Assembly: GCF_008123425.1 (NCBI RefSeq)
Contig: NZ_VSSS01000010.1
Span: 1 to 64,000 of the forward strand
Reading direction: 5' to 3'
Length of the DNA stretch: 64,000 nucleotides
Origin: Bradyrhizobium rifense
GTDB lineage: Bacteria > Pseudomonadota > Alphaproteobacteria > Rhizobiales > Xanthobacteraceae
Below the pieces are notes generated by a model, which did no database searches, was not told the DNA's origin, and was given only the letters and a program-made list of their open reading frames with translations. Shown here one piece after another: positions 8,341 through 16,776 of the stretch. The position numbers and the translations under genes are program-made. Within the stretch, counting starts at the first letter, position 1; every line of letters begins with the position of its first letter.

Positions 8341-9456
8341 TCAAACCACAATGCTCAGCCGCTTCGCCGCGCGCGTAATCCCCGTGTACAGCCATCTTGC
8401 GCGACTCTCCCCAAACGCAAAGCTCTCGTCGAACAGCACGACGTCGTCCCATTGTGAGCCCTGCGACTTGTGCACGGTCAGCACGTAACCGTAGTCGAAC
8501 TCGTCATAGGGCTTGCGCTGCTCCCAGGCGATCGCCTCGACGCCGCCCTCGAAGCAGTCGGCGCGCACGGAGACCTTTGTCACCTTGTGCCCAAAATCTT
8601 CGTCGGGCGAGAGCCGCATGCTGAGGATGCGCGATTTCGAGCGCGAGGTGTTGCGCGACTTCACGCGCCACAGGCCGCCGTTGAACAGGCCCTTCTTGCG
8701 GTTGTTGCGCAGGCAGACCAGCTTGTCGCCGGCAACCGGAAAGACGTCCTCAATGTTCTGCCGCTGCCGCACCCGCATGTTGTAGGCGCGTCGCGTGTTG
8801 TTGCGGCCGACCAGCACCTGGTCGGCGCCCATGACGCGATCAGGGTCGAGCTCCTTGCGCGACACCACCTCGCTCTCGCCGTAGCGGCCGATGTCGAGCT
8901 CGCGGCCCTCGCGGACGTCCATCGACATCCGCACGATCGGATCGTCCTGGGCCTGGCGATGCACTTCGGTGAGCATCGCATCGGGCTCGGTATTGGTGAA
9001 GTATCCGCCGCCCTGGATCGGCGGCAGCTGCGCAGGGTCGCCGAGCACCAGCAGCGGGCAGTCGAACGACATCAGGTCGCGGCCCAGTTCGGCGTCGACC
9101 ATCGAGCATTCGTCGATCACGATCAGCTTGGCTTTGGACGCGGGTGCGTCGTCCCACAATTCAAAACTCGGCTGCTCCTCGCCGGATTCGCGGGCGCGGT
9201 AGATCAGCGAATGGATGGTGGAGGCGTCGTCGCAACCCTTGTTGCGCATCACCAGCGCGGCCTTGCCGGTGAAGGCGGCGAACTTCACCTCACCGTCGAC
9301 GCCGTCGGCGATGTGCCGCGCCAGCGTGGTCTTGCCGGTGCCGGCAAAGCCGAACAGGCGGAACACCGGCGGCGTACCGTTGCGGCCGGGTTTTGCCTTC
9401 AGCCAGTCGTCGACGGCCTTGAGGGCGGCATCCTGGTGCGGGGTGAATGTGGGCAT
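8341..9456 (-). CDS. RecD-like SF1B ATP-dependent DNA helicase
   Basis: 371 residues, a compact superfamily-1 helicase. Walker A is GFAGTGKTTLARHI near residue 33, Walker B is VIDECSMVD, and helicase motif III is LGDPAQLPPIQGGG. The C-terminal UvrD-C2 part has VLTVHKSQGSQWDDVVL and the arginine-bearing YTGITRAAKRL. It lacks the RecD N-terminal domain and the long RecD2 extension, so it is a stand-alone RecD-like translocase, not the RecBCD subunit. Divergent from the AraC gene. Confidence 0.92.
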   Translation of the reverse strand: MPTFTPHQDAALKAVDDWLKAKPGRNGTPPVFRLFGFAGTGKTTLARHIADGVDGEVKFAAFTGKAALVMRNKGCDDASTIHSLIYRARESGEEQPSFELWDDAPASKAKLIVIDECSMVDAELGRDLMSFDCPLLVLGDPAQLPPIQGGGYFTNTEPDAMLTEVHRQAQDDPIVRMSMDVREGRELDIGRYGESEVVSRKELDPDRVMGADQVLVGRNNTRRAYNMRVRQRQNIEDVFPVAGDKLVCLRNNRKKGLFNGGLWRVKSRNTSRSKSRILSMRLSPDEDFGHKVTKVSVRADCFEGGVEAIAWEQRKPYDEFDYGYVLTVHKSQGSQWDDVVLFDESFAFGESRARWLYTGITRAAKRLSIVV

Positions 9457-9593
9457 GTCTGCTTTGAGGAGGGGCGAAACGAGGCGATTCGCCGTTCCCC
9501 AAAACTAACCATTCGCCCCGCCGGTTCAAGCGGGGCCAGCCTGTTGCCGCTGGGATCATCAGCGCAAGTTGAGATTGTGCCCGCGCCGAGCCG

Positions 9594-10775
9594 ATGCGAG
9601 AATTGAATGTCAGAGGGGACATCCGAGTTGTGAACGCAATGGGGCTCACGGCCATCGATCTCGGGCTTCGCGGCGCGGCAAGCGGCGTGTTCCTGTTGAT
9701 CGTTCTCGCGGCGCTCCAGCGTCGCCCCGCCAATCAGAACGTCTTGCTGGGCATCGCGATGTGCGCAGGCGGCATTTTCTATGCGATCGTGACCGCACCC
9801 AACTTCCCCAAAACGGCTTGGTGGTGGACGTTGCCGATCCTGTCCGCGCAGCCCGCCGTATTCTGGTTGTGGGCGCGCGCGGCGTTCGACGACGATTTCG
9901 TGCTTAAGCGGTGGCACGGCGCCATGTGGCTGAGCGTCGTGGCCTATGGATTTGCGATCACGCTGGGCTGGGCGTACTGGCCCGCTTTGGCTGGCGCTGG
10001 CGGTCGAGTCCTGGCGTTGGGCACCCTGGTGCTGGCCCTCGCTGCCGCGGTTCAGACGATCAAGACCTGGCGGGCCGATCTGGTCGCGCGGCGCCGCCGA
10101 CTACGGCTGGCGATCCTTGCGATCAATGTCCTGCTCATCGCGGCCGTCGCCGTCGCCGGCTTCGCCGCAATTCCTGTCGCGGTTCCCGGCGCGCCCGGCA
10201 GCTTCCCGACCGCGCTCGGCCTGTTCCTGGTGGCCATCCTCGCCGGACTGGGGGCTTTCGCCACGCAGCCGGCCGTGCCCGTCAACGACGCTACGGCGGC
10301 AATTGCATCCAGCGATGCGCGCGAGGCCGATCGCGCCACCGCGGGGCGGGTGGTCGTCGATCCGATCCTGCTGCGGCGTCTTGACCATCTGATGACCGTG
10401 GAGCGAACCTACCGGCAGGAAGGTCTTGCGATCGGCGCGCTGGCGGCACGGCTCGACGTTCCCGAGCACCGGCTTCGCCAGGCCATCAACGAAGGGCTGG
10501 GCTATCGGAACTTCAATGCGTTCCTCAATCGCTACCGCATCGAGGATGCCAGACTGGTGCTGTCCGATGTGACGCAACGGGAGGTCCCGGTGCTGACCAT
10601 CGCCATGGATGCAGGCTTTCAGTCGATCGGCCCCTTCAATCGCGCCTTCAAGGCCGAAACCGGCGTCACCCCGACCGAATTCCGGCGCGAGGCGCTGAGC
10701 CGGCCGGAAACCGACTGCGATCCCGGGATCGGCGGCGATCCCGGGATCAACCAGCCGCGCCGAGAAATCGGCTAG
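9594..10775 (+). CDS. Membrane-anchored AraC-family transcriptional regulator
   Basis: About 393 residues. The N-terminal ~215 residues hold about six to seven hydrophobic helices; the C-terminal ~130 residues are an AraC/XylS DNA-binding domain with the second helix-turn-helix at AGFQSIGPFNRAFKAETG. A membrane sensor fused directly to the DNA-binding domain suggests signal reception in the inner membrane. Starts at ATG 9594 or, equally plausible, GTG 9630/ATG 9639. The next gene, an acyltransferase, follows after only 35 bp and is a likely partner or target. The stop codon sits inside an 18-bp perfect palindrome (10765-10782). Confidence 0.88.
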   Translation: MRELNVRGDIRVVNAMGLTAIDLGLRGAASGVFLLIVLAALQRRPANQNVLLGIAMCAGGIFYAIVTAPNFPKTAWWWTLPILSAQPAVFWLWARAAFDDDFVLKRWHGAMWLSVVAYGFAITLGWAYWPALAGAGGRVLALGTLVLALAAAVQTIKTWRADLVARRRRLRLAILAINVLLIAAVAVAGFAAIPVAVPGAPGSFPTALGLFLVAILAGLGAFATQPAVPVNDATAAIASSDAREADRATAGRVVVDPILLRRLDHLMTVERTYRQEGLAIGALAARLDVPEHRLRQAINEGLGYRNFNAFLNRYRIEDARLVLSDVTQREVPVLTIAMDAGFQSIGPFNRAFKAETGVTPTEFRREALSRPETDCDPGIGGDPGINQPRREIG

Positions 10776-10810
10776 CCGATTTTTGGATCGGGCGAGAAGG
10801 CCGTGACCCG

Positions 10811-12091
10811 ATGGGGCAGATTGGCGGGCAGAAATCTCTGTCAGCCAGCACGAGCCCACCCATGTCTCCTTCGACCGCCGCCGCCCCCGTATCGGAACGA
10901 TTGCACGCTCTCGATGCGCTCAGGGGTGGCGCCCTGCTGCTTGGCATCGTCCTGCACGCGGCAATGTCGTTCGTGCCTGCCACGCCCCGGTTCTGGTTCA
11001 TCCAGGACACCGATCCAAGCCTGCTCCTCGGCCTGCTGTCCTTCACCGTCCATGTCTTCCGGATGACGACCTTCTTCCTGATGGCCGGCTTCTTCGCCCG
11101 TATGAGCTTTCATCGCCGCGGTGCCTCGGGCTTCGTCCGGGACAGGCTGCAGCGGATCGGGGTGCCGCTGGTGATCAGCTGGCCGATCCTGTTCACGCCC
11201 ATGAGCCTCATCGCGATCTGGGCGTCTCATTTCCCGAACGGCGGTTGGTCCCGCAGCTGGCCGCCGGTGCTACCGAATTTCCCGCTGACCCATCTCTGGT
11301 TCCTCTACGTGCTGCTGGAGCTCTATGTCGCGATGCTCCTGCTGCGCGGCGCCGTCGTCTGGCTCGATCCATCAGGCACTTGGCGCGCGGCTCTTGACCG
11401 CGGCTTCGCACGGATCATGCGCAATCCGCTGGCGCCGCTGCTTCTTGCGATCCCGATCGGCATCGCTTTCTTTCTCGACCAACGCTGGATCAATGTGATG
11501 GGCGTGAGGACGCCGGATCAATCGCTCATCACCAACGCCCAGGCCTGGATCGGCTTCGGCGCCGCCTTCGGCGTCGGCTGGCTGTTGCATCGGCAGGTCG
11601 ATCTGCTGCGGCTGCTCGAGCGGCGCTGGCTCCCGCATCTTCTGATCGCGCTTGGCCTGATCCTGATCAGTTTCGTGCTTGTCGGGGTGATGACGTCCGC
11701 GCCGGGTGCGCCGAAATTGCCTTTCAGCTTCGCCACGCTCAGACTTGTCTCCGCCATCCTCTATGCGCCGGCGATCTGGATTTCGACCTTCGCTGCCGTC
11801 GGTCTCGCGCTTCGCTTCATGTCCGGCTTCAGTCCGACCTGGCGTTACCTCGCCGATGCGTCCTATTGGCTCTATCTGATCCACATGCCGATCGTGATGG
11901 CGCTGCAGGTCGCGCTGTCGCAACGCGACTGGCCCGGGCTGATCAAATTCGCCATCATTCTCGTCGTCGCGATTCCGCCGATGCTGGCGAGCTATCATCT
12001 CCTGGTGCGTTTCACCTTCATCGGTGCGGTCCTGAATGGCCGCCGCGCCGAGAAGCGCGTTCTCCCGCAAGGCGGAATTGCGACTGCGTAG
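10811..12091 (+). CDS. Acyltransferase-3 family membrane protein (OpgC/MdoC-like)
   Basis: About 426 residues with some ten transmembrane helices. The conserved opening of acyltransferase-3 proteins is clear: RLHALDALRGGALLLGIVLH, with the catalytic-site His in VLHAAMSF. These enzymes transfer acyl groups, for example succinyl, to periplasmic or surface glycans; OpgC modifies osmoregulated periplasmic glucans. AGAAGG 11 nt upstream favours ATG 10811, but ATG 10862 fits homologue length too. Probably cotranscribed with the AraC regulator upstream. Confidence 0.85.
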   Translation: MGQIGGQKSLSASTSPPMSPSTAAAPVSERLHALDALRGGALLLGIVLHAAMSFVPATPRFWFIQDTDPSLLLGLLSFTVHVFRMTTFFLMAGFFARMSFHRRGASGFVRDRLQRIGVPLVISWPILFTPMSLIAIWASHFPNGGWSRSWPPVLPNFPLTHLWFLYVLLELYVAMLLLRGAVVWLDPSGTWRAALDRGFARIMRNPLAPLLLAIPIGIAFFLDQRWINVMGVRTPDQSLITNAQAWIGFGAAFGVGWLLHRQVDLLRLLERRWLPHLLIALGLILISFVLVGVMTSAPGAPKLPFSFATLRLVSAILYAPAIWISTFAAVGLALRFMSGFSPTWRYLADASYWLYLIHMPIVMALQVALSQRDWPGLIKFAIILVVAIPPMLASYHLLVRFTFIGAVLNGRRAEKRVLPQGGIATA

Positions 12092-12148
12092 ACAGCGCCG
12101 CCTCACGCATTAAGATGCCCGCAACAAAAAATAAGCGGGAGAGGCGTC

Positions 12149-13354
12149 ATGAAGTTCGGCATCTTCTATGAGCTGCAACTGCCGCGGCCCTGGGTGGCCG
12201 GCGACGAGCTCAGGCTCTACCAGAACGCACTCTCGCAGATGGAGCTCGCCGACAAGCTCGGCTACGACCACGCCTGGGTGGTCGAGCATCACTTCCTCGA
12301 AGAATATTCGCACTCGCCGTCGCCTGAGTCGTTTCTCGCCGCCGCGAGCCAGCGCACCAAGAACATCCGGCTCGGCCACGGCATCCTCCAGCTCACCACC
12401 AATCATCCGGCGCGCGTTGCCGAGCGCGTCGCGGTGCTCGATCTGCTCTCCAATGGCCGCTGCGAATTCGGCATGGGCGAGAGCGCCTCGATCACCGAGT
12501 TGACGCCGTTCGGCCGCGACATGGAGACCAAGAAGGAAGTGTTCGAGGAGGCCGTCGCTGCGATCTTCCCGATGTTCAGGGACGCGGGCTCCGAGCACCA
12601 CGGCAAATATTTCGACATCCCCTTGCGCAATGTTGTGCCGAAGCCGGTGCAGAAGCCGCATCCGCCGCTGTGGATGGCATGCTCGCAATTGCCGACCATC
12701 GAGCGTGCCGGCCGCCACGGTTTTGGCGCGCTCGGCTTCCAGTTCGTCAGCGCCGATGCCGCGCATGCCTGGGTGCACGCTTACTACAACGCGATGACCA
12801 AGCGCCTCGCGAAGCTCGCCGACTACGAGATCAATCCGAACATGGCGCTGGTGTCATTCTTCATGTGCGCGAAGACGGATGAAGAGGCCCGTGCGCGCGC
12901 CGACGGCGCCACCTTCTTCCAGTTCGCGCTGCGCTTCTACGGTGCCTCGCAGAACCGCCAGCGGCCCGCGCCCTACACCGTCAACATGTGGGACGAGTAC
13001 AACAAGTGGAAGCGCGACAATCCGGAAGCGCAGGAGGCGGCCTTGCGCGGCGGCCTGATCGGCTCGCCGGAGACGATCCGCAAGAAGCTCAAGCGCTTTC
13101 AGTCGTCGCATATCGACCAGGTCATCCTGCTGAATCAAGCGGGCAAGAACAGCCACGAGCACATCTGCGAATCCCTCGAGCTGTTCGGCCGCGAGGTGAT
13201 GCCCGAGTTCCAGAACGATCCGGCGCAGGCGGCCTGGAAGCAAGGCGTGATGAGCGGCGAGATCAAGCTGGAAGAGATCGATACCGAGGCTTTCACCGAC
13301 CGCTACGGCAAGCTCGCCATCAACGTCGCGCCGGCGAAGGCGGCGGCGGGGTAG
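12149..13354 (+). CDS. LLM-class (luciferase-like) flavin-dependent monooxygenase
   Basis: 401 residues, MKFGIFYELQLPRPW at the start, with the bacterial-luciferase TIM-barrel signatures HAWVVEHHFLEE, RLGHGILQL and NHPARVAERVAVLDLLS. These enzymes use reduced flavin and oxygen; the substrate cannot be read from sequence. The last 20 codons and the stop (13294-13355) recur at 22641-22702 with five base changes, mostly at third positions. The copy marks the far side of the efflux block, so this gene is the left border of a probable insertion. Confidence 0.93.
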   Translation: MKFGIFYELQLPRPWVAGDELRLYQNALSQMELADKLGYDHAWVVEHHFLEEYSHSPSPESFLAAASQRTKNIRLGHGILQLTTNHPARVAERVAVLDLLSNGRCEFGMGESASITELTPFGRDMETKKEVFEEAVAAIFPMFRDAGSEHHGKYFDIPLRNVVPKPVQKPHPPLWMACSQLPTIERAGRHGFGALGFQFVSADAAHAWVHAYYNAMTKRLAKLADYEINPNMALVSFFMCAKTDEEARARADGATFFQFALRFYGASQNRQRPAPYTVNMWDEYNKWKRDNPEAQEAALRGGLIGSPETIRKKLKRFQSSHIDQVILLNQAGKNSHEHICESLELFGREVMPEFQNDPAQAAWKQGVMSGEIKLEEIDTEAFTDRYGKLAINVAPAKAAAG

Positions 13355-13441
13355 GCGGTTCGTGTCTTTGGACATGGGGCCCGGCTCAGCAGCGCGTAGC
13401 GTTGTGACGCAGAATCGGGATCCATGTTGCAGCAAAGCGCG

Positions 13442-13660
13442 TCAAATGCCCCAGGGGCGCGGATGCTGGTGCACGAGGTCGGCATCGAGATAGCCGCGCT
13501 CGTCGAGCCATTCGATCGGGCAATAGGCCATCGCCTTCTGGTCGACCAGGTGCCCGTCGCGCTCAAGGGCCGTCCGCGTGCCCGTGAGTCCGGTCCACTC
13601 TGAAGCGCCCGTGGCCGGCTCCACGTGCATGACGTCGAACACTTCGATGAAGTTGAGCAT
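13442..13660 (-). CDS. Hypothetical small protein, third in the minus-strand operon
   Basis: 72 residues: MLNFIEVFDVMHVEPATG at the start, then a charged soluble sequence ending HQHPRPWGI. No signal peptide or helix long enough to span a membrane. It starts 18 bp after the stop of the 52-residue ORF upstream, so it looks like the last cistron of a three-gene operon driven from the operator at 14052-14074. Weak ribosome site. Family not recognised; it could also be the remnant of a longer gene. Confidence 0.5.
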   Translation of the reverse strand: MLNFIEVFDVMHVEPATGASEWTGLTGTRTALERDGHLVDQKAMAYCPIEWLDERGYLDADLVHQHPRPWGI

Positions 13661-13678
13661 GTCGGAAATCCAGCATGC

Positions 13679-13837
13679 TCAGGCGGCGGGCGGGGAAGGG
13701 GGCCCGACCCCTTCAAGCGCGACGCCTCTGCGGACGAGCTCCGATTCGATCATGTCGAACATGCATTCGACCGGCGCCAGCCAGACGTTGACCCAATAGA
13801 TGATGCAATCGCGAGCGAGCAGCAATGCCGGGGTCAT
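13679..13837 (-). CDS. Hypothetical 52-residue membrane-associated protein
   Basis: A short protein, MTPALLLARDCIIYWVNVWL at the start, then an acidic amphipathic segment and a Pro-rich end (GVGPPSPPAA). Its ATG overlaps the stop of the upstream 68-residue gene (13834-13837, ATGA), a sign of coupled translation and the main argument that it is real. Likely inserts one helix in the inner membrane. Function unknown; second gene of the TetR-linked minus-strand operon. Confidence 0.55.
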   Translation of the reverse strand: MTPALLLARDCIIYWVNVWLAPVECMFDMIESELVRRGVALEGVGPPSPPAA

Positions 13838-14040
13838 GCGAAGCCCTGTCGGTTGGCGGCTTGCCGCGTCGGCGCCGGCTCGCGATCGGCGAGCGCATGC
13901 ACCCAGGCGAGTACCGAAATCGCAATGCCCAGCAGCAGGCTCACGCCCACGAGCGACACGGCCACAACCAGATTGAGCGACGCGACGGCAATCCCCGGCC
14001 AGGGATTTTCCCGTAGCAGCGCAAGGAACAGGCTTGACAT
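13834..14040 (-). CDS. Hypothetical 68-residue inner-membrane protein
   Basis: Starts MSSLFLALLRENPWPG and contains one long hydrophobic segment (LNLVVAVSLVGVSLLLGIAI) followed by a basic tail. GGAG 7 nt before ATG 14040 is a strong ribosome site. First cistron of a three-gene operon; its leader contains the 23-bp motif shared with the efflux operon. A small regulator or accessory of the pump is a reasonable inference, not shown by the sequence. Confidence 0.65.
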   Translation of the reverse strand: MSSLFLALLRENPWPGIAVASLNLVVAVSLVGVSLLLGIAISVLAWVHALADREPAPTRQAANRQGFA

Positions 14041-14051
14041 CTTCCATCTCC

Positions 14052-14074
14052 TAAATAAACTACACCGTATATTT
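14052..14074 (-). promoter_or_regulatory. Shared operator/promoter element, copy 1 (minus-strand operon)
   Basis: Read on the minus strand, this 23-bp element matches the one at 15782-15804 at all but one base, and both have the same orientation to the gene they precede. It contains the near-palindrome TATACGGTGTA, next to a perfect 15-bp palindrome, GTATATTTCATATAC (14068-14082). A consensus -35 TTGACA lies on the minus strand at 14100-14105. The element sits at the -10/start region, the usual place for a repressor. TetR at 15041-15703 is the obvious candidate. Confidence 0.7.
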
Positions 14075-14217
14075 CATATACAGCTTGGATCGCGGGATGT
14101 GTCAAGAGCAGAAGCTAACAAGCCCGTGTTCTTCCTGGTCTGCTGGCGGGGACTTCGGAGTGAGGCCGAGGTTTCCGTTCGTAAAGCTGATGCCTCAAGT
14201 TCGGAAAGGGATTCGAC

Positions 14218-14511
14218 ATGTTCAAGAACCGGCTGCTGCTTGCAGCCCTGACGTTGGTTTCGCTGAGCGCCGGGAGTGCCTTCGCGCAGGAGGATCGCGG
14301 CACACCCGAGCAGAGGGCGGCATGCGCGCCCGACGCGTTTCGTCTGTGCGCCAGCTACATCCCTGACGCCACGAATGTGGAGGCCTGTCTCAGGCAAAAG
14401 AAGTCAGACCTGAGCGATGCTTGCAGAGCCGTCTTCGACCATGCAGCACCTACAGCTTCACTCAGGACCATAAGGTCGCAACGGTATCGCGGCGCCGAAG
14501 ATGAGGAATGA
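14218..14511 (+). CDS. Small secreted cysteine-rich repeat protein (paralogue 3)
   Basis: 97 residues with a signal peptide (MFKNRLLLAALTLVSLSAGSAFAQ). The mature part begins EDRGTPEQRAACAPDAFRLC and keeps the C-x7-C-x12-C-x11-C spacing of the proteins at 1346 and 1878. GAAAGGG precedes ATG 14218. The C-terminus is an extra basic/acidic tail the others lack. It lies 4 nt upstream of the gene at 14516, so the two form an operon. Probably periplasmic; function unknown. Confidence 0.8.
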   Translation: MFKNRLLLAALTLVSLSAGSAFAQEDRGTPEQRAACAPDAFRLCASYIPDATNVEACLRQKKSDLSDACRAVFDHAAPTASLRTIRSQRYRGAEDEE

Positions 14512-14515
14512 CCGG

Positions 14516-14953
14516 ATGAATACGATCTATGCTCCCGCTTTCGCTGCGTTTGGTGGCTCCGCCTTCGGAGCCATTTCCACGATCGTGACGGGGTGGGTGA
14601 CCCGTCGCCGCAGGGTCCGTGAGCGTCATCATGCCCACACGGTCTCCAAGCGTGAAAAGCTGTATCGAAGCTTCATCGAGGAGGCATCCCGGCTCTACGC
14701 GGACGCGCTGACCAGCGACAAATCCGAGATCCCGGCGTTGGTGAATCTATATGCGCTGGTCGGGCGCATGCGAATCCTGTCCGACGATGAGGTGGTCCAT
14801 GCCGCGGAGCGGGCGGGCCGGCTGATCATCGAAATCTACCTTGCGCCGAACAAATCGTTTGTCGACCTGCCGGGCTGCATGGAGGAGATGGATCCGTTGC
14901 GTGAGTTCGGCGAGGCTTGCCGGCGTGAAATGCACGCGGTTCCGGCGCGTTGA
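14516..14953 (+). CDS. Hypothetical protein with N-terminal membrane anchor
   Basis: 145 residues. A hydrophobic segment (AFAAFGGSAFGAISTIVTGW) is followed by RRRRVRERHH, then a soluble helical domain with a conserved-looking end (PLREFGEACRREMHA). The positive stretch puts the large domain in the cytoplasm. ATG 14516 is preferred over ATG 14501 because GAGGA lies 9 nt upstream. Second gene after the Cys-rich protein; it converges with tetR. Confidence 0.7.
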   Translation: MNTIYAPAFAAFGGSAFGAISTIVTGWVTRRRRVRERHHAHTVSKREKLYRSFIEEASRLYADALTSDKSEIPALVNLYALVGRMRILSDDEVVHAAERAGRLIIEIYLAPNKSFVDLPGCMEEMDPLREFGEACRREMHAVPAR

Positions 14954-15040
14954 GGCCGACCATGCCGAACGCGCAAACTGCCCGTCGGCTTGAAACGTCG
15001 TGTACGCGTAAACGAATCGTGCTGGTGGCGGATCGCTCGC

Positions 15041-15703
15041 TCACGGCGTCCAGTCCGCCTCACAGGCCGCAAGGAAAAAGCCAACCCGCTCGCGCACGAA
15101 AGACGGCAACTCTCGTCTCAGCTCTTTGGGTGTTTCTCCTACCAACGAGCGAAACAGCATTGGCAGCAGGATCAGATCCAGGAAGATTTGAGCCGTGGCA
15201 AGGCTACGTTTGCCGCTGAAAGGGCCTTTCGGAGAGCGCGCCAGTTTCTGCGTCGTCTCATTCAAGAGCTGGGAGATCGCGTTGACGGAGCGATCGCGCG
15301 CGGCATCGTGGACGTTGCGGCTCAACTCGGGAAAACGTTGCGCTTCGGCAATCGTGGCCCGAACCATGCCCAATGATTCTTCGATGACCTTCTCCACGAT
15401 GGTGGTGCCGAGGCTCGAGAACTTGTCCTGAAGCGTGCGCCCTTCGGGCTCGAACCCGCCGAAGTCGGTCAGGCCGCTGATGGTGCGGGCGACGACCGCC
15501 GCGAACAGCGCGTCCTTCCCGGGAAAATGAGCATAGATGGTCGGCTTGCTCGCCGGCGCCAGCTCGGAGATGTCATCGATACTGGCACTACGGTAGCCCT
15601 TCTCGAGAAAAAGCTGCTGGGCTGCATCAAGGATCCGGGCCTGAACGTCACCGGCGAGATCCTTGGGCGGTCTGCCCCGTTTCGGGGTGTTTTTCTTCGT
15701 CAT
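15041..15703 (-). CDS. TetR/AcrR-family transcriptional regulator
   Basis: 220 residues. The N-terminal TetR DNA-binding domain is clear (RILDAAQQLFLEKGYRSAS, then SKPTIYAHFPGKDALFAAV). The C-terminal ligand domain resembles the AefR-like TetR_C group. Basic leader KKNTPKRGRPPK. Divergent from the kinase/RND operon across ~206 bp containing operator copy 2, the standard arrangement for a local repressor of an efflux pump. It probably also controls the small-protein operon through operator copy 1. Inducer unknown. Confidence 0.93.
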   Translation of the reverse strand: MTKKNTPKRGRPPKDLAGDVQARILDAAQQLFLEKGYRSASIDDISELAPASKPTIYAHFPGKDALFAAVVARTISGLTDFGGFEPEGRTLQDKFSSLGTTIVEKVIEESLGMVRATIAEAQRFPELSRNVHDAARDRSVNAISQLLNETTQKLARSPKGPFSGKRSLATAQIFLDLILLPMLFRSLVGETPKELRRELPSFVRERVGFFLAACEADWTP

Positions 15704-15781
15704 CCGTCGGTCTCCAAATCACGAGCCTGTGGGCGCGCAGATCGCACTTGACACGCCCGGTTGGAAAAGGCAATAAAAAGA

Positions 15782-15804
15782 AAATATACGGTATAGTTTA
15801 TTTA
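15782..15804 (+). promoter_or_regulatory. Shared operator/promoter element, copy 2 (kinase-RND operon)
   Basis: Contains a perfect 11-bp palindrome, TATACGGTATA at 15785-15795, inside a 23-bp block repeated at 14052-14074 in the opposite strand. A consensus TTGACA lies upstream at 15748-15753. It falls in the tetR-kinase intergenic region, ~105 bp before the kinase start, and is the likely TetR binding site for both the pump operon and tetR itself. Confidence 0.72.
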
Positions 15805-15909
15805 ATCGCCGCGGGGGATCTCTCAGGACCTGCGGCGGCCCTCCGGATGGTCGGGGCCCGCCAAAATGCACGTTGGCCCCGATCATCAGGTCCACCTCAG
15901 GAGAACACA

Positions 15910-16776
15910 GTGACGATGTTGAGTCCGGACCCGCACCACCCAGAAGCTGGCGTCCTGCTGCGCGAATTGCACCACAGGGTCGATAAAGGGATCGCCTCGG
16001 CGATCGACCTCGTCTCGGCTGCTGTCGTCCGGGCCGACGGGGCGGAAGCCAAGGCGGCCTTAAGCGATGTGGTCGAGCTGCTGTACGGACATGCCGAGTT
16101 GCATCGCTCGCTCGCAACGCCCCGGGGCGAAGCCCTCAATGACGCCGCGACCTACATCCGCAGGCTGGGCGGCGCTATGCGTGAAGCCCTGTTGGATCGA
16201 ATGGGAATCCGGCTGGCATTCACCACCGAATCTCTCCCGCTTCAGTCAGAGCGGTGCCATCGGCTTGGCTTGATTCTCCATGACCTCATCCTCAACGCAG
16301 CGAAGCATGCGTATTTCGACGCGCGCCCCGGCGAGATCAAGGTCAAGCTGACACGCGTCGGCACGGTGGCGAACTGCGTCGTGCTGGACAACGGCTCGCG
16401 TTCGGCGCGGGCGGCCCTGGGGCGGGAATTCCAGATCAGCAGTGACCTTGCCAAGGGGCTCGGCGGACGGATCGAGCACGGCTTCGCCGCCGAGTTCACA
16501 TCCGTCGTTCTCTCGTTTCACTTGAGCGAGCGTGAGCGGCGGGCGAACTGGTCGATGGCGAAGCGCCGCATCAGGTCGCCGCGTCGGCTGAAGGCCAGGT
16601 CGTCCGTGACGCCTCGCTCGGGCTCCGGCCTCTCTGATCAGGTCGGGAGCCCGGCCGCGATCGGAGCGGATCCAAATCTGTTGCGAGCGCATCCGAACGA
16701 TCCGGCCTCGCCTCGCAAGGGCTCGGACGTCTTGGGCGAGCTGCTGTCCCCCTCTCACCGCATGGACGCGTTATGA
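15910..16776 (+). CDS. Stand-alone HisKA_2/HWE-type histidine kinase-like protein
   Basis: 288 residues and no sensor or membrane domain. The first ~60 residues are a dimerisation/phosphoacceptor domain with ELHHRVDKGIASAI as the H-box; an ATPase domain follows with N-box LILHDLILNAAKHAY and a late G-box GLGGRIEHG. The G1 box reads LDNGSRS where DxGxG is expected, so nucleotide binding may be weakened. The last ~70 residues are basic, Ser/Pro-rich and disordered. GTG 15910 is chosen because AGGAG lies 7 nt upstream. Its stop overlaps the first adaptor start (ATGA 16773-16776), tying its synthesis to the pump. Confidence 0.8.
   Translation: MTMLSPDPHHPEAGVLLRELHHRVDKGIASAIDLVSAAVVRADGAEAKAALSDVVELLYGHAELHRSLATPRGEALNDAATYIRRLGGAMREALLDRMGIRLAFTTESLPLQSERCHRLGLILHDLILNAAKHAYFDARPGEIKVKLTRVGTVANCVVLDNGSRSARAALGREFQISSDLAKGLGGRIEHGFAAEFTSVVLSFHLSERERRANWSMAKRRIRSPRRLKARSSVTPRSGSGLSDQVGSPAAIGADPNLLRAHPNDPASPRKGSDVLGELLSPSHRMDAL

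Noticed and set aside
10765..10782. Perfect 18-bp palindrome at the end of the AraC gene as a terminator
   Set aside because: No loop bases and only a short T-run; it includes the stop codon and could be chance.
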